A DNA stretch of 64,000 nucleotides from Tabrizicola fusiformis. GTDB lineage: Bacteria; Pseudomonadota; Alphaproteobacteria; Rhodobacterales; Rhodobacteraceae. Below the pieces are notes generated by a model. That model did not search any database and was not told the DNA's origin. It saw only the letters and a program-made list of their open reading frames with translations. A program made the translations under genes and the position numbers. Positions 49,823 through 59,688 of the stretch are shown here, piece by piece; position 1 is the stretch's first letter; each line of letters begins with the position of its first letter. The stretch covers positions 48,021 to 112,020 of the forward strand of contig NZ_JABUHN010000011.1 of the NCBI RefSeq assembly GCF_013328815.1, read 5' to 3'.

Positions 49823-52800
49823 CAGGCAACCTCACGCTCAGAAACGCGGGAGATAGGCCAGAGGTTGAAGAGCTTGGCAAGCACTCCCGCGCCGTCATCT
49901 CCGACCGGAACGAAGAAGCGCAGTTTCCACGAAATGATCTCGCTGAAGAGGCCGTAAGCCCGCAGTCGCTCGCGCATGCCTTCGGTGAACCCGGTCAACT
50001 CGATCCGGTTCACTCCCATCACGCGGGAGCGGCGGAGTTGCAGGCTATCAGCCAGATCGAGAATGGTCTTGCCCTCGATCAGCGCAGCATAAGCCTGATC
50101 GGCGGAAAGGTTCGGCACCCCTGCCCCGGTGGCCGTGGCGGCCCATGCGGGCGACACCCGGCGGCCGATGATCCGCTCGCCGTCATCGGTCTGCAGCCGG
50201 TAGACGCGGGTTTCGTCGTGGGGCAGGCGTTTCCAGACCGGCAGGAGAAGACCCGAGACGACATGCAGTGTGCTGTCGGTGAACTCCGGAACTTCGGCCA
50301 CCTCGGCATTCCAGGCGCCAACAAAGGCGGGGCGATCCGTCTCGACCCATTGCGTACCGCCCATCAGGCGGATGGCGATGTTCTGACTTTCCACGGGGCG
50401 GATCAGCCGTACGCGTCGTTCGATCTCGCCATCGTCCAGCATCAGGCTGGTGGTCGGCACCTGCACTGCCGCCCGGCCTGAACGGGTGTTGATCATCAGG
50501 ACGGCACGCGGGTCGTCGAGTTCGGCGAGAGCCTCGTCCAGCAGGCGCGGCTTGTTACGACGGCGTTCCGTGATGGAGAGAAGCCGGGTTTCTGCGCCGG
50601 TGGTCGGATGGGTGTAGATCACCTGCCGGTCGGTGACACGGAAACTCTCGGCACGAAGCGTCTCCAACCCGAGATCATAGGTGCCGGAGGCCATAGCCCC
50701 GTCGATGCGCGCCTCAAGGAGTTGCTCGAAGGCCGAAAAGAGGATGCCCTGCATCTCGATGGTCAAGGCCAGGAGGCGGTTCAGGAACGTGGTGATCGGC
50801 GGCAGGTCGTCCTTGATGCCATTGGTGTCCATCAGTTTCAGGCCCGTCGCCGCTTCGAAACGCTGCAGCGAGCAGCCATCGATCTTGCCGCGCACGATCA
50901 GAAGGTAGAGTTGGCGCAACGCGTCGCGGGCATAGAGGCTTTCGAGATTGTCCTCGGGCCGGAACAGCCCCTGCCCGCCCGTCTGACGTTGCCCCCGCGT
51001 AATGGCACCGAGCGTATCGAGGCGGCGGGCGATGGTACTGAGAAAACGCTTCTCCGCCTTCACATCGGTCGAGATTGGCCGGAACAGCGGCGGCTGTGCC
51101 TGGTTGGTTCGGTTGGTGCGACCAAGGCCCTGGATTGCGGCATCGGCCTTCCAGCCCGGTTCCAGCAGGTAATGGACCCGGAGCCGCTGATTCTCGGCGG
51201 ACAATTCGGCGTGATAGCTGCGCCCGGTGCCACCGGCATCGGAGAAGATCAGCACACGCTTCTGGTCATCCATAAAGGCGGAGGTTTCCGCCAAGTTGGC
51301 CGACGGCGCGCGGGTCTCGACCGCCAGCCGCGCCGCAGGGCCTTCTCCCTTGCGGATGATGCGGCGCGACCGACCGGTGACCTCTGCGACCACTTCCGTC
51401 CCGAAATGCTGGATCACCTGATCGAGCGCGCCCGGAACTGAGGGCAACGATCCGAGGTATTCCAGCATTTCATCGCGCCGGCGCACGGCCTCCCGGCATT
51501 CGACCGGCTGACCATCGCGGAAGACCGGGCGAGAGGACAGGTTGCCCTCCCCATCGGTGAAGGGCTCGTAAAGCTGCACCGGAAAGGAATGCTGAAGGTA
51601 CGAACCTACATACTCACGCGGAGTGACATCAACCGTGAGGTCATTCCATTCGTCGGTCGGGATTTCTGCCAGCCGCCGTTCCATCAGCGCCTCGCCCGTG
51701 GAGACAATCTGGATGACGGCTGCATGGCCCTCCGCCAGATCGGCAGTGACAGACCGGATCAGCGTCGGGGTTTTCATGCTGGTCAGCAGGTGGCCGAAGA
51801 AGCGTTGCTTTGTCGATTCAAAGGCCGAGCGCGCGGCGGATTTGGCCTGCCGATTCAGCGTGCCATCCGAGCCAGTGATGTTGGCCGCCTCCATCGCCGC
51901 ATCGAGATTGTTGTGGATGACGGCGAAAGCGCCCGCGTAAGCATCATAGATGCGGCGCTGCTCGTCGGTCAGCTGATGCTCGACCAGCTCGTATTCGACA
52001 CCGTCGTAGGAAAGCGACCTCGCGGTGTAGAGGCCGAGGGCACGCAGATCGCGGGCCAGAACTTCCATGGCCGCGACGCCACCGGCCTCGATCGCCTCGA
52101 CGAATTCGGCGCGTGTCGCGAAGGGGAAATCCTCGCCGCCCCAGAGGCCGAGCCGCTGCGCATAAGCGAGATTGTGGACGGTCGTCGCCCCAGTAGCCGA
52201 GACATAGACGATGCGGGCATCGGGCAGTGCATGCTGCAGGCGGAGACCCGCCCTTCCCTGCTGCGAGGCTTCGACATCGCCGCGCTCGCCCTTGCCGCCG
52301 CCCGCATTTTGCATGGCATGGCTTTCGTCGAAGATGATGACCCCGTCGAAATCGCGCCCCAGCCAGTCCACGATCTGGCGCACGCGCGAGACCTTTTCGC
52401 CGCGATCATCCGAGCGCAGTGTGGCATAGGTGGTGAATAGAACGCCCTCCGACAGGGTGATCGGCTTGCCTTGGGCAAAACGCGACAGCGGCGTGACCAG
52501 GAGCCTTTCCTGGCCAAGTGCAGACCAGTCGCGCTGCGCATCTTCGATCAGCTTGTCGGATTTCGAGATCCAGACCGCCTTGCGACGTCCCCGCAGCCAG
52601 TTCTCGAGGATGATCCCGGCCGACTGGCGCCCCTTGCCCGCGCCGGTGCCATCGCCCAGCATGAAGCCGCGGCGAAAGCGGACCGCGCCTGAGGCGCCTT
52701 CAGCCGCAGCGCTGACGGCGTCGAAGGTCTCATCCATGGTCCAGCTTCCGGCAAGATGGTCGGAATGGGCCTCTCCGGCATAGATCACCGTCTCCAGCTG

Positions 52801-54141
52801 GGCATCGGACAGCCGTTGGCAAATGTCGGAAGGCAACATGGGCCGATAGCTCGGGCGCGGCGGCGCGACCGAGGCCATGGCAGCGGATTGCACCAACTTG
52901 GTCGGATGCGGCACGGCGCCGGGAATCCGGATCGATTGCAGGCCGTATTCTTCGTAGATCGCATCCGACAGGCGGGCGGTATCAGATGGCACAACATCGA
53001 TGACCTCGTATGCGAGTTCGACGGCGGCTGGCGAAGCGGTGGGTCTGCGGGGAGTTGGTGCTGCGTTTGCCCGAGCGAGATAGCCCCGAACAGATCGCGC
53101 CGCCGCGGGCTGCGTCGGTGACGGTGGCTTCGGAGAATCCTCAGACAGGCGCGGCGGCACTTGGTCGGCGATCCAGCCGAGCAGGGTCGCGACATCTGGC
53201 GCCATGCCGGGAGAAGCCGGGAACGAAGTGGGATCGTTGGCCGGGATCTTGTCGATCACCGTCAGACGCGTCGGAAACGTTGTCCCATGCCGTGCATAGA
53301 CCGAGCCGTCGATTGCCGCCGAAAAGACGACGGTCCCACCTTCCTGCAGCCGGACGAAAGCCTCGCGCCAGGCGGTTATGTCGGGGCCGAAACCGGCACC
53401 GGTGATCGTGACCAGCCGCCCGCCTGGAGCGAGGCGCGCCAGGGCGGAGGCGATGTGCCGGAAGGCGGCGTTCTGAACCTTGCCGCTAACATTCGCCATC
53501 GCCGAAAACGGCGGGTTCATCACGACCACTGAGGGCACGACCCCGGCGCCGAGGTGGTCATGAATTTGCGCCGCATCGAAGCGGCTGACGGAAAGGGCCG
53601 GGAAGAGGGAAGCGAGGAGATCGGCTCGGGTGTCGGCCAACTCGTTAAGGATCAGACTGCCGCCGGAGATTTCGGCGAGGATCGCCAGGAGGCCAGTGCC
53701 TGCCGAAGGCTCCAGTACCACATCGTCGGGGCCGATCGCGGCTGCGGTCAGCGCAGCTAGGCCAAGCGGGATCGGTGAGGAGAACTGCTGCAACGCCTGG
53801 CTTTCCTCGGAGCGGCGCGTGTGGCTGGGCAGGAGGCCGGAGATTTTCGAAAGCGCTGCCAGCCGCGCCGCAGGTGCGCCAGCTTGACGGAAGATCGTGC
53901 GGCCGTACTTCCGCAAGAACAGAACTGTCGCGGCCTCGCAGGCATCATAACCCGCCTTCCAGTCCCAAAGACCTGAGGCATCGGATGCGCCGAAGGCTGC
54001 TTCCATAGCGACACGTAGCGTCGCACTGTCAACGCGCTGCCCGTGTTCGAGCGACGGCAACAAGAGGCCAGCTGCCGCCAAGATGGCTGAAGCCGGAGCG
54101 ACCGGCGCTTGCGCCAAGATCGCCGGGGAAAGGTCGTTCAT
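49822..54141 (-). CDS. Strawberry-notch-type helicase fused to N-terminal DNA methyltransferase
   Basis: A 1439-residue protein. The N-terminus is an adenine-type methyltransferase: VVLEPSAGTGLLA (motif I about 144-150) and VVMNPPFSAM (NPPF 209-212). The middle is an SNF2/DEAD-like helicase with GDGTGAGKGRQ (Walker Lys K503) and FDESHAM (D605), followed by strawberry-notch C-terminal sequence (SDAGGTGRSYHAELSA, RVHYLLEPGWKADAAIQGLGRTNRTNQAQPP). Such giant proteins are frequent on alphaproteobacterial plasmids and ICEs and probably protect or remodel transferred DNA. It is the largest gene of the backbone. Confidence 0.9.
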   Translation of the reverse strand: MNDLSPAILAQAPVAPASAILAAAGLLLPSLEHGQRVDSATLRVAMEAAFGASDASGLWDWKAGYDACEAATVLFLRKYGRTIFRQAGAPAARLAALSKISGLLPSHTRRSEESQALQQFSSPIPLGLAALTAAAIGPDDVVLEPSAGTGLLAILAEISGGSLILNELADTRADLLASLFPALSVSRFDAAQIHDHLGAGVVPSVVVMNPPFSAMANVSGKVQNAAFRHIASALARLAPGGRLVTITGAGFGPDITAWREAFVRLQEGGTVVFSAAIDGSVYARHGTTFPTRLTVIDKIPANDPTSFPASPGMAPDVATLLGWIADQVPPRLSEDSPKPPSPTQPAAARSVRGYLARANAAPTPRRPTASPAAVELAYEVIDVVPSDTARLSDAIYEEYGLQSIRIPGAVPHPTKLVQSAAMASVAPPRPSYRPMLPSDICQRLSDAQLETVIYAGEAHSDHLAGSWTMDETFDAVSAAAEGASGAVRFRRGFMLGDGTGAGKGRQSAGIILENWLRGRRKAVWISKSDKLIEDAQRDWSALGQERLLVTPLSRFAQGKPITLSEGVLFTTYATLRSDDRGEKVSRVRQIVDWLGRDFDGVIIFDESHAMQNAGGGKGERGDVEASQQGRAGLRLQHALPDARIVYVSATGATTVHNLAYAQRLGLWGGEDFPFATRAEFVEAIEAGGVAAMEVLARDLRALGLYTARSLSYDGVEYELVEHQLTDEQRRIYDAYAGAFAVIHNNLDAAMEAANITGSDGTLNRQAKSAARSAFESTKQRFFGHLLTSMKTPTLIRSVTADLAEGHAAVIQIVSTGEALMERRLAEIPTDEWNDLTVDVTPREYVGSYLQHSFPVQLYEPFTDGEGNLSSRPVFRDGQPVECREAVRRRDEMLEYLGSLPSVPGALDQVIQHFGTEVVAEVTGRSRRIIRKGEGPAARLAVETRAPSANLAETSAFMDDQKRVLIFSDAGGTGRSYHAELSAENQRLRVHYLLEPGWKADAAIQGLGRTNRTNQAQPPLFRPISTDVKAEKRFLSTIARRLDTLGAITRGQRQTGGQGLFRPEDNLESLYARDALRQLYLLIVRGKIDGCSLQRFEAATGLKLMDTNGIKDDLPPITTFLNRLLALTIEMQGILFSAFEQLLEARIDGAMASGTYDLGLETLRAESFRVTDRQVIYTHPTTGAETRLLSITERRRNKPRLLDEALAELDDPRAVLMINTRSGRAAVQVPTTSLMLDDGEIERRVRLIRPVESQNIAIRLMGGTQWVETDRPAFVGAWNAEVAEVPEFTDSTLHVVSGLLLPVWKRLPHDETRVYRLQTDDGERIIGRRVSPAWAATATGAGVPNLSADQAYAALIEGKTILDLADSLQLRRSRVMGVNRIELTGFTEGMRERLRAYGLFSEIISWKLRFFVPVGDDGAGVLAKLFNLWPISRVSEREVA

Positions 54142-54517
54142 CGGGAATTCCTCAAGAGAGCAGGAACGGGTCAGGCCCGATCAGCGCTCTCTCTCATCCG
54201 CCGGACCTGACCCGTCCCGGCTCCCCTCTCCCTCTTCGCGCCAGGGATCGTCGCCCGCATGGGTGGAGACTGCCTCGCAGGCTCCAGTCCGAAGGACCAG
54301 GGCCCGGTCCCGGCGGAACGCCGGGAGGTGCCCGGCTTCGCCTCAGTTCAAATTGTACAATTCAGACCAAAAAGTTGGATCGACTTGACTGACATCCCAC
54401 TTCGCAATCGCCAGTGAGCGGCGGACTGCAGATGCCTGGGGAAGCATGACCACGTCCAGAATATTTGTGGTCACCGCCACTGGCGCGCGCTACAACATGT
54501 TGACAGGAGGTGGTCAC
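54142..54517. other. Regulatory gap between the helicase gene and ietAS, with an inverted repeat
   Basis: About 375 bp. ACGGGTCAGG (54166-54175) and CCTGACCCGT (54206-54215) form a perfect 10-bp inverted repeat 30 bp apart, 25 bp before the helicase gene start, and may be an operator or conjugation-regulator site. The right part (54340-54517) is more AT-rich and contains TTGACA (54499-54504) before the ietA SD. Confidence 0.5.
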
Positions 54518-55498
54518 GTGGCTCGCGGCGAACTAATGAAAAAATTGCTTGCCAGCTACGGCCGGGACGATGAGTTCCGCGTTGTGGTCGAGCAGATTAT
54601 TGCCGATGAAGAAAAGAAGAACAACCATGTCCTCGCGCGGTCTCTGCGTAAGACTTTGGAAAATATAGGTTCCGTCGCACCATCGACTGGCCTCTCGCGC
54701 TTGCTTCCGTTTCCTGACGAGGCCAAGGACTTCATTCATCGCGTCGAGCCAAAGCGCAGTGCGCAGGATATCTTGCTTTCGCGCGAGAACACGGAGCTGT
54801 TCGTCAGCTTGATTCAGGAGTTCCGACAAGCTGACCGCTTCAGGCGTCATGGGCTCCCGTTGCGATCAAAACTACTCTTTTGCGGCCCACCAGGCACCGG
54901 CAAGACGCTTTGTGCCGAGATATTTGCTGCAGAGTTGGGGCTTCCGTTCTTCCATGTGCGGCTGGACAGCCTGATTTCCTCTTACCTTGGCGAAACCGCG
55001 AGCAACATCCGAAAGACTTTTGAATTTGCCCGCCGTCAGCCATGTGTACTGTTTTTCGACGAGTTTGATGCCCTCGCCCGCTCACGGGAGGAGGCTGGCG
55101 AGCACAACGAATTGCGCCGGGTCGTAAACAGCCTTCTGATTTTTATAGAGCAGATCGAGCCTAGCGGCTTCCTGATTGCAGCGACCAACTTGGATCAACA
55201 TCTGGATCCCGCTATCTGGCGTCGGTTCGACGAGGTAATCTGGTTCGAGTTGCCCGATATGGGCATGATCGAAAAGTATCTGGCCCAAGCCTTCAAGAAT
55301 TCAAGAATCAATTTTGATCCCGCCGCGTTTGCTGCGGAACTGCGAGGGTACTCCTATGCAGATTTGGAGAAGCTATGCGTTCAGACCCTGAAGATCTCGA
55401 TTTTGGACGGAAATCGAGCAGTGACGGAGGCTCACTTCCGCAACGCCCTGCGGCACGCGCAGCGTCGTCGCAGGCGGGAAGCGCAATTGGATTCCTGA
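54518..55498 (+). CDS. ietA: IetA: AAA+ ATPase of the IetAS antiphage system
   Basis: A 326-residue AAA+ ATPase. The start is placed at GTG 54518 because AGGAGG lies seven bases upstream and the protein then begins MARGELMKKLLASYG; an ATG at 54446 in the same frame lacks an SD. It has Walker A GPPGTGKT (about residues 123-130), Walker B FFDEFDA (179-185) and an Arg finger (about 235-236, AIWRRFD), plus an N-terminal helical adaptor. Together with the subtilase 15 bp downstream it matches the ietAS pair described on an Agrobacterium Ti plasmid and later as antiphage. Confidence 0.88.
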   Translation: MARGELMKKLLASYGRDDEFRVVVEQIIADEEKKNNHVLARSLRKTLENIGSVAPSTGLSRLLPFPDEAKDFIHRVEPKRSAQDILLSRENTELFVSLIQEFRQADRFRRHGLPLRSKLLFCGPPGTGKTLCAEIFAAELGLPFFHVRLDSLISSYLGETASNIRKTFEFARRQPCVLFFDEFDALARSREEAGEHNELRRVVNSLLIFIEQIEPSGFLIAATNLDQHLDPAIWRRFDEVIWFELPDMGMIEKYLAQAFKNSRINFDPAAFAAELRGYSYADLEKLCVQTLKISILDGNRAVTEAHFRNALRHAQRRRRREAQLDS

Positions 55499-55513
55499 TC
55501 TACGGGGCAGTCA

Positions 55514-57844
55514 TTGCCGCAGCTTGACCATCTTCAACTCATTCGCCTACCCGAGACACTTCCGCGTAGAAAGACTGGCTTTCCCGGTCCAACGCCACAA
55601 CGTGGCGGAGGATATGGTCATCGCGTGAAGGCCGAAGTGGAGGCCGCGGTCGAAGCCCAAATCCGAAATCGTCCACCGCAGTTCGTCGATCCCTCACTAA
55701 TCCTTCGGGTCAGGATGGAAGGCATGCTGCTTGAGGATGAGTGGGAAGCGCTCGGACTTACGCTCCTCGCGAGTGATGAAGACAAGAATATTGTCCTATT
55801 CTCATCCGCAGGTGATCTCGCTGCGCTCGTTCAGCGGCTCGACGCTTTTGACGGTCCGATTCCCGAAGGTCAGCGGGGCCGTCGCTATGAGGGTTTCGTT
55901 GCGCGGATCGAAGGCGTGAGTACTCTGGCACCCCGTGACCGTCTCGGGCTGCGATTGCGCCAGGCGGGGTTTACGGAGGCAACGGATCTGCAGGACGATC
56001 AGGTCTACGTTGTCGATATTGAACTTTGGGACTTCGGTGTTCGCGGCGCGCGAGAACGCAAGGCTACGGAGATTGAAACCTTCATCACAGCCCAAATGGG
56101 CGATGTCTATGACGTTTACATTGGCCCTTCAATCACTCTATTGCGGGCAGCAGCCTCAGGTCGGGTACTGCGCCCGCTGCTCTCCGTGCCAGAAATCGCC
56201 TATATCGATCTGCCGCCTGTCCCTGATCTCGAGGCGGCCGAACTCGTTCGTATGGACCTTCAGAATGCTCCCGCGATCCTCCCAGCAGATGAAAATGCGC
56301 CCGTCATCGGCGTTCTCGACAGCGGATTGAACGATCACCCATTCCTTGCCGGAAGCATTGTAGGACAGATTGCTTTTCCCGCTGCCCTGGGTGCAGCAGA
56401 TGTTTGGGGTCACGGAACACGAGTCGCCGGTGTGGCAGCCTTTGGGGACTTGCGCGCTATCGCCCCAGGGCAGCCACTGCAACCCGCCGGAAGGCTGGTC
56501 TCAGCAAAGGTTGTACAAGACAACGGCAGTTTCTACGAGCGGCGCACTTTGCCTGGCCAGATGCGGGAAGCTATCACTCGCCTAAGAGCGGAGTACGGCT
56601 GCCGGATTTTCGTGATTTCGCTGGGCGACGTCCGAGCAAGAAATGAGCCTGGGCGGGTTGGGCCCTGGGCTGCAACCCTAGACGAGTTGGCCCGAGAGTT
56701 AGATGTCCTGATATTTGTTTCTGCAGGAAACCGCTGCCCACGAGGAGGAGCTGCAGTGGAGCAGGGCGTCACGGAATATCCCGGCTATCTCCTGGAACCG
56801 GCGAACCGGCTTTGTGAACCGGCGGGCGCCGCAAACATTATCACGGTCGGTTCCTTGGCGCATGGCACTGGAATCGGAGCAAGGCACGCACACGATGCTC
56901 ATGTCCGGGCAATCACCAATGCCTTGGAACCATCGCCATTTTCAAGGTCAGGACCCGGAGCGGGCGGAATACGAAAGCCAGATTTCGTAGATATCGGCGG
57001 TACGCTTGTCTTTGATGCGCCATCGGCCAGCCTTCAGGGGGCCCCGAGGTTTCCAGAGGCTGGGCTCATAACGCTCAATCACGAGTTTCTGCGCCAGCTC
57101 ATCACCAGCGGCAATGGTACCTCCTATGCGGCGCCAATGCTTGCGAACAAGGCGGCCTATCTCTTGCGGCGCTTCCCTTGGGCCACATCTAATCTGATCC
57201 GGGCGCTGCTGGCTGGTGCGGCAGCGCTGCCAGAGCCCTCTGAACTTGCCCTTCAAGCACTTGATGAGGATGCAAAGGCCCGGATCTGTGGGAATGGTCT
57301 GGTAGACACCCTGCGTGCAGCCTATTCGGACGATCATCGCGTTGTGCTTTTTGCCCAAGAACGCCTCGGGATAAATGAGTTTGCGGTATACAGGGTGCCG
57401 ATCCCTGCAGAGTTTCAATCTAACGGACGGCGCACGATCAGGGTATCGCTCGCTTTCGATCCGCCTGTCCGAAGGACTCGTGCCGAGTATATCGGAACCA
57501 AAATGAATTTCCGACTCCTGCGGGGATGCGAAGTAGAAGACGTGTTCGAACATTTCCGGGCCCGCAACGAAGAGGAGGGCGACCCGCCCGGCATCCCTAA
57601 CCGGTTCAAATGTGGCCTTGAACCCGGCCCAAATCGACGGGATGGCAACACCCTGCAAGCTGCGGCGAAGAGTTTTGAGCGCGACACCAGCGCATATGGC
57701 GATGAATACTACCTCGTCGTGCGCTGTGTTGGCGGCTGGGCGGAGGAGCAGGAGGTTGGCCAAAACTTCGCCGTGACCGTCGAACTTGAACATCAACCGG
57801 CGACACAGCTCTACGCGCGGTTGCGGCAACGGATACGGGTTTGA
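55514..57844 (+). CDS. ietS: IetS: subtilisin-like S8 peptidase of the IetAS system
   Basis: A 776-residue intracellular serine peptidase. The catalytic triad is complete: D269 (VIGVLDSGLNDHPF), H300 (WGHGTRVAGVAAFGD) and S537 (GNGTSYAAPMLANKAAYL). There is no signal peptide. About 250 residues precede the protease domain and about 170 residues of beta-rich sequence follow it. It likely starts at TTG 55514, 15 bp after ietA. In IetAS the ATPase presumably controls the protease; its target during infection is not known. Confidence 0.9.
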   Translation: MPQLDHLQLIRLPETLPRRKTGFPGPTPQRGGGYGHRVKAEVEAAVEAQIRNRPPQFVDPSLILRVRMEGMLLEDEWEALGLTLLASDEDKNIVLFSSAGDLAALVQRLDAFDGPIPEGQRGRRYEGFVARIEGVSTLAPRDRLGLRLRQAGFTEATDLQDDQVYVVDIELWDFGVRGARERKATEIETFITAQMGDVYDVYIGPSITLLRAAASGRVLRPLLSVPEIAYIDLPPVPDLEAAELVRMDLQNAPAILPADENAPVIGVLDSGLNDHPFLAGSIVGQIAFPAALGAADVWGHGTRVAGVAAFGDLRAIAPGQPLQPAGRLVSAKVVQDNGSFYERRTLPGQMREAITRLRAEYGCRIFVISLGDVRARNEPGRVGPWAATLDELARELDVLIFVSAGNRCPRGGAAVEQGVTEYPGYLLEPANRLCEPAGAANIITVGSLAHGTGIGARHAHDAHVRAITNALEPSPFSRSGPGAGGIRKPDFVDIGGTLVFDAPSASLQGAPRFPEAGLITLNHEFLRQLITSGNGTSYAAPMLANKAAYLLRRFPWATSNLIRALLAGAAALPEPSELALQALDEDAKARICGNGLVDTLRAAYSDDHRVVLFAQERLGINEFAVYRVPIPAEFQSNGRRTIRVSLAFDPPVRRTRAEYIGTKMNFRLLRGCEVEDVFEHFRARNEEEGDPPGIPNRFKCGLEPGPNRRDGNTLQAAAKSFERDTSAYGDEYYLVVRCVGGWAEEQEVGQNFAVTVELEHQPATQLYARLRQRIRV

Positions 57845-57927
57845 GCGAGGCTTGACGTGAAGTGCTTTGGGCCCATGCCCCGCCGGTTGTGCGGATCAAA
57901 GTGACTTGCGGCCAACACCCGCGTCGC

Positions 57928-57958
57928 GGCCCCGGTCTTTCGACCGGGGCCTTTGCTT
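57928..57958 (+). terminator. Intrinsic terminator after ietS
   Basis: GGCCCCGGT (57928-57936) pairs perfectly with ACCGGGGCC (57943-57951) over CTTTCG, and is followed by TTTGCTTT. It is placed between the convergent ietS and DUF736 genes and ends ietAS transcription. Confidence 0.8.
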
Positions 57959-57964
57959 TGGTGA

Positions 57965-58288
57965 TCAATCGCCGCGGCGGGTGTTGGGGCGGGACCAGAT
58001 GAGGCTGTAGCCATCGCCGTCTTCGTCATCGAAGAGGTTGGCGTAGATCGGCGCGGCAAAGCTCGGATCGTCCAGCTTCAGGCCCAGGTATTCGCGGCCC
58101 TCGTTCGATTTCTTCGTCCAGGCGGCGCCGATCTCGGCGCGGCCGACCAGAACCCGGTGTGAGGGGGCGTTCTCGCCCGAGGCCCGCAGGTCGGGGACAA
58201 GGCGCACACCCTTGGCCTGCAGGCTGAGGGTGAAGATTTCGCCTGTGTATTCGGTGCCAGTCTTCTTGAAGGTGCCGATGGTCGCCAT
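57965..58288 (-). CDS. DUF736 protein
   Basis: A 107-residue protein whose sequence (MATIGTFKKTGTEYTGEIFTL, SNEGREYLGLKLDDPSFAAPIYANLF) is typical of DUF736. This family is nearly confined to alphaproteobacterial plasmids and integrative elements, where it accompanies primase, relaxase and helicase genes. Function is unknown; it may bind DNA. Start 58288 is supported by GGAGAAAG; the frame is open upstream but not typical. Confidence 0.9.
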   Translation of the reverse strand: MATIGTFKKTGTEYTGEIFTLSLQAKGVRLVPDLRASGENAPSHRVLVGRAEIGAAWTKKSNEGREYLGLKLDDPSFAAPIYANLFDDEDGDGYSLIWSRPNTRRGD

Positions 58289-59101
58289 GTTCTTTCTCCG
58301 TTTTGCTGTTTCGGGCCCGCGTCCTTGCGGCCTCGATGGCGATCGACAGCCCGGGGGCGACCGCTGGCGCACCCCCCGCATCCCGGGGTCCCCTGCACGC
58401 TTGCGTGCTGGGGTGGGTCGGGGGGCCAGACAGCACAGGAGGAACTTTCTTGCCGCGCGAGGAATGGCGGCTCAGCCGACAGGGGAAGAAAGTTGAGACG
58501 ACGCTGTTGCGCCGAAGCGGTCGAGGCGAAGACGTCCTTCGGGCAGATCAGCCCATCACCAGAGGCCACTGGACGCGGGCTGGGACAGACAATCTACGGA
58601 GATCAAGGCGACCATGAAGGCCCGTCAGGAAAGACAGGACAAGCATCACCGGCGATAGCCGCCCCTCAGGCGGGCACATCAGGCCAGCTTGCGCCTCCCC
58701 CCTGCCCTGCTGCCTCGCGACTTCCGCCACCCCACCAGTTCTGGTCTGCCATCGTGATGGCAGGCAAAGGACGATCTTCGGACGAGGGCAGCCGTTGGGC
58801 CAATGTGCTGGCCGATCCGGGCCGAGACTCCCCTCCAACCGGCGAAACTCGACGATGATCTGACGGTGAGGCCGCTGCCCTCACGCCCCGCCCCATTTCC
58901 CGCCGCCTCATTGATCACTTGGCAAAGGCTCCTCGAAACCAGAGGCCGTCCAGCCGTGGCAATCCGCATGCCGCTGTGCGCGACCCATTGCGAATGCCGC
59001 CCGCGCCGAACTACGACGGCCAAATGCAAACACCCCCCGACGAAACCGCCGGAGGGTGCCAAAGGGTCAGGAATTGTCAGTCGGCTGGTGCGGCGCCCGC
59101 G
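58289..59101. other. Gene-poor region upstream of the DUF736 gene
   Basis: About 810 bp with no supportable gene. Several overlapping frames are open on both strands, but all are rich in Arg, Pro and Ala, lack an SD and resemble no family; they are the expected result of very high GC. The stretch probably holds promoters for DUF736, and possibly an origin or untranslated RNA, but no repeat set or dyad stands out. Confidence 0.4.
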
Positions 59102-59524
59102 TCAGTCGATCGCCTTGAAGATCTCTCCCGCCTCTGGGTGATCACCTGCGAACTCGTAAAGCCGCATGTAAGCTTCGGACAGTTGGTCGGCCTCATGTCG
59201 GAACGAGAGATGCGACAGCGCGAAGAGGGTGGCGATGATCCCGGCGGCCTCGGCCGAAACCTCGCCCATATAGCCGTTCGTCTCGCAGAAGATGCGAAAC
59301 CTCTTGTCAGCGTCGGGCGACATGAACAGGGGCTGGCCACCCCGCTCGTGGAAACGCCAGAGACCACCAGCGTAATCGTCGGGGGCCAGCCAGGACATGA
59401 ACTGATAGACGGCCCGCTCGCCGATCAGCATCAGGGCGGGGCTGAAAAGCGCGGGCAAGAACGCCATCCGGCGCGCCTCGGGTACAATGGTGGCAGGTTT
59501 TAGCGCGGTTGCAGCTTGCGTCAT
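59102..59524 (-). CDS. Antirestriction protein of the ArdB/KlcA family
   Basis: A 140-residue protein with the ArdB/KlcA sequence pattern (RMAFLPALFSPALMLIGERAVYQFMSWLAPDDYAGGLWRFHERGGQPLFMSP, then NGYMGEVSAEAAGIIATLFALSHLSF). ArdB/KlcA proteins shield incoming plasmid or ICE DNA from type I restriction without mimicking DNA. It is divergent from the small protein at 59689 across a putative LexA box, so SOS induction could couple it to transfer. Confidence 0.85.
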   Translation of the reverse strand: MTQAATALKPATIVPEARRMAFLPALFSPALMLIGERAVYQFMSWLAPDDYAGGLWRFHERGGQPLFMSPDADKRFRIFCETNGYMGEVSAEAAGIIATLFALSHLSFRHEADQLSEAYMRLYEFAGDHPEAGEIFKAID

Positions 59525-59638
59525 CGGAAATCCTCCGGATCAAGGGTGAATGGCGCGCCCCGGCGGCTCTCTCGACCCGCCCGAACACGCTGATTTCCGA
59601 CCCAACTCTCGCTCTCTGGCGGACGCAGAGTTAATTTG

Positions 59639-59653
59639 GTTCACTTTATGTTC
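59639..59653. promoter_or_regulatory. Putative LexA (SOS) box
   Basis: GTTC-ACTTTAT-GTTC matches the alphaproteobacterial LexA consensus GTTC-N7-GTTC exactly. It overlaps a short AT-rich promoter-like region (TATATT at 59654-59659) 36 bp before the small gene at 59689 and 115 bp from the antirestriction start. Confidence 0.55.
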
Positions 59654-59688
59654 TATATTGGAAGGACGATCCGCATGGGAGACCCATC

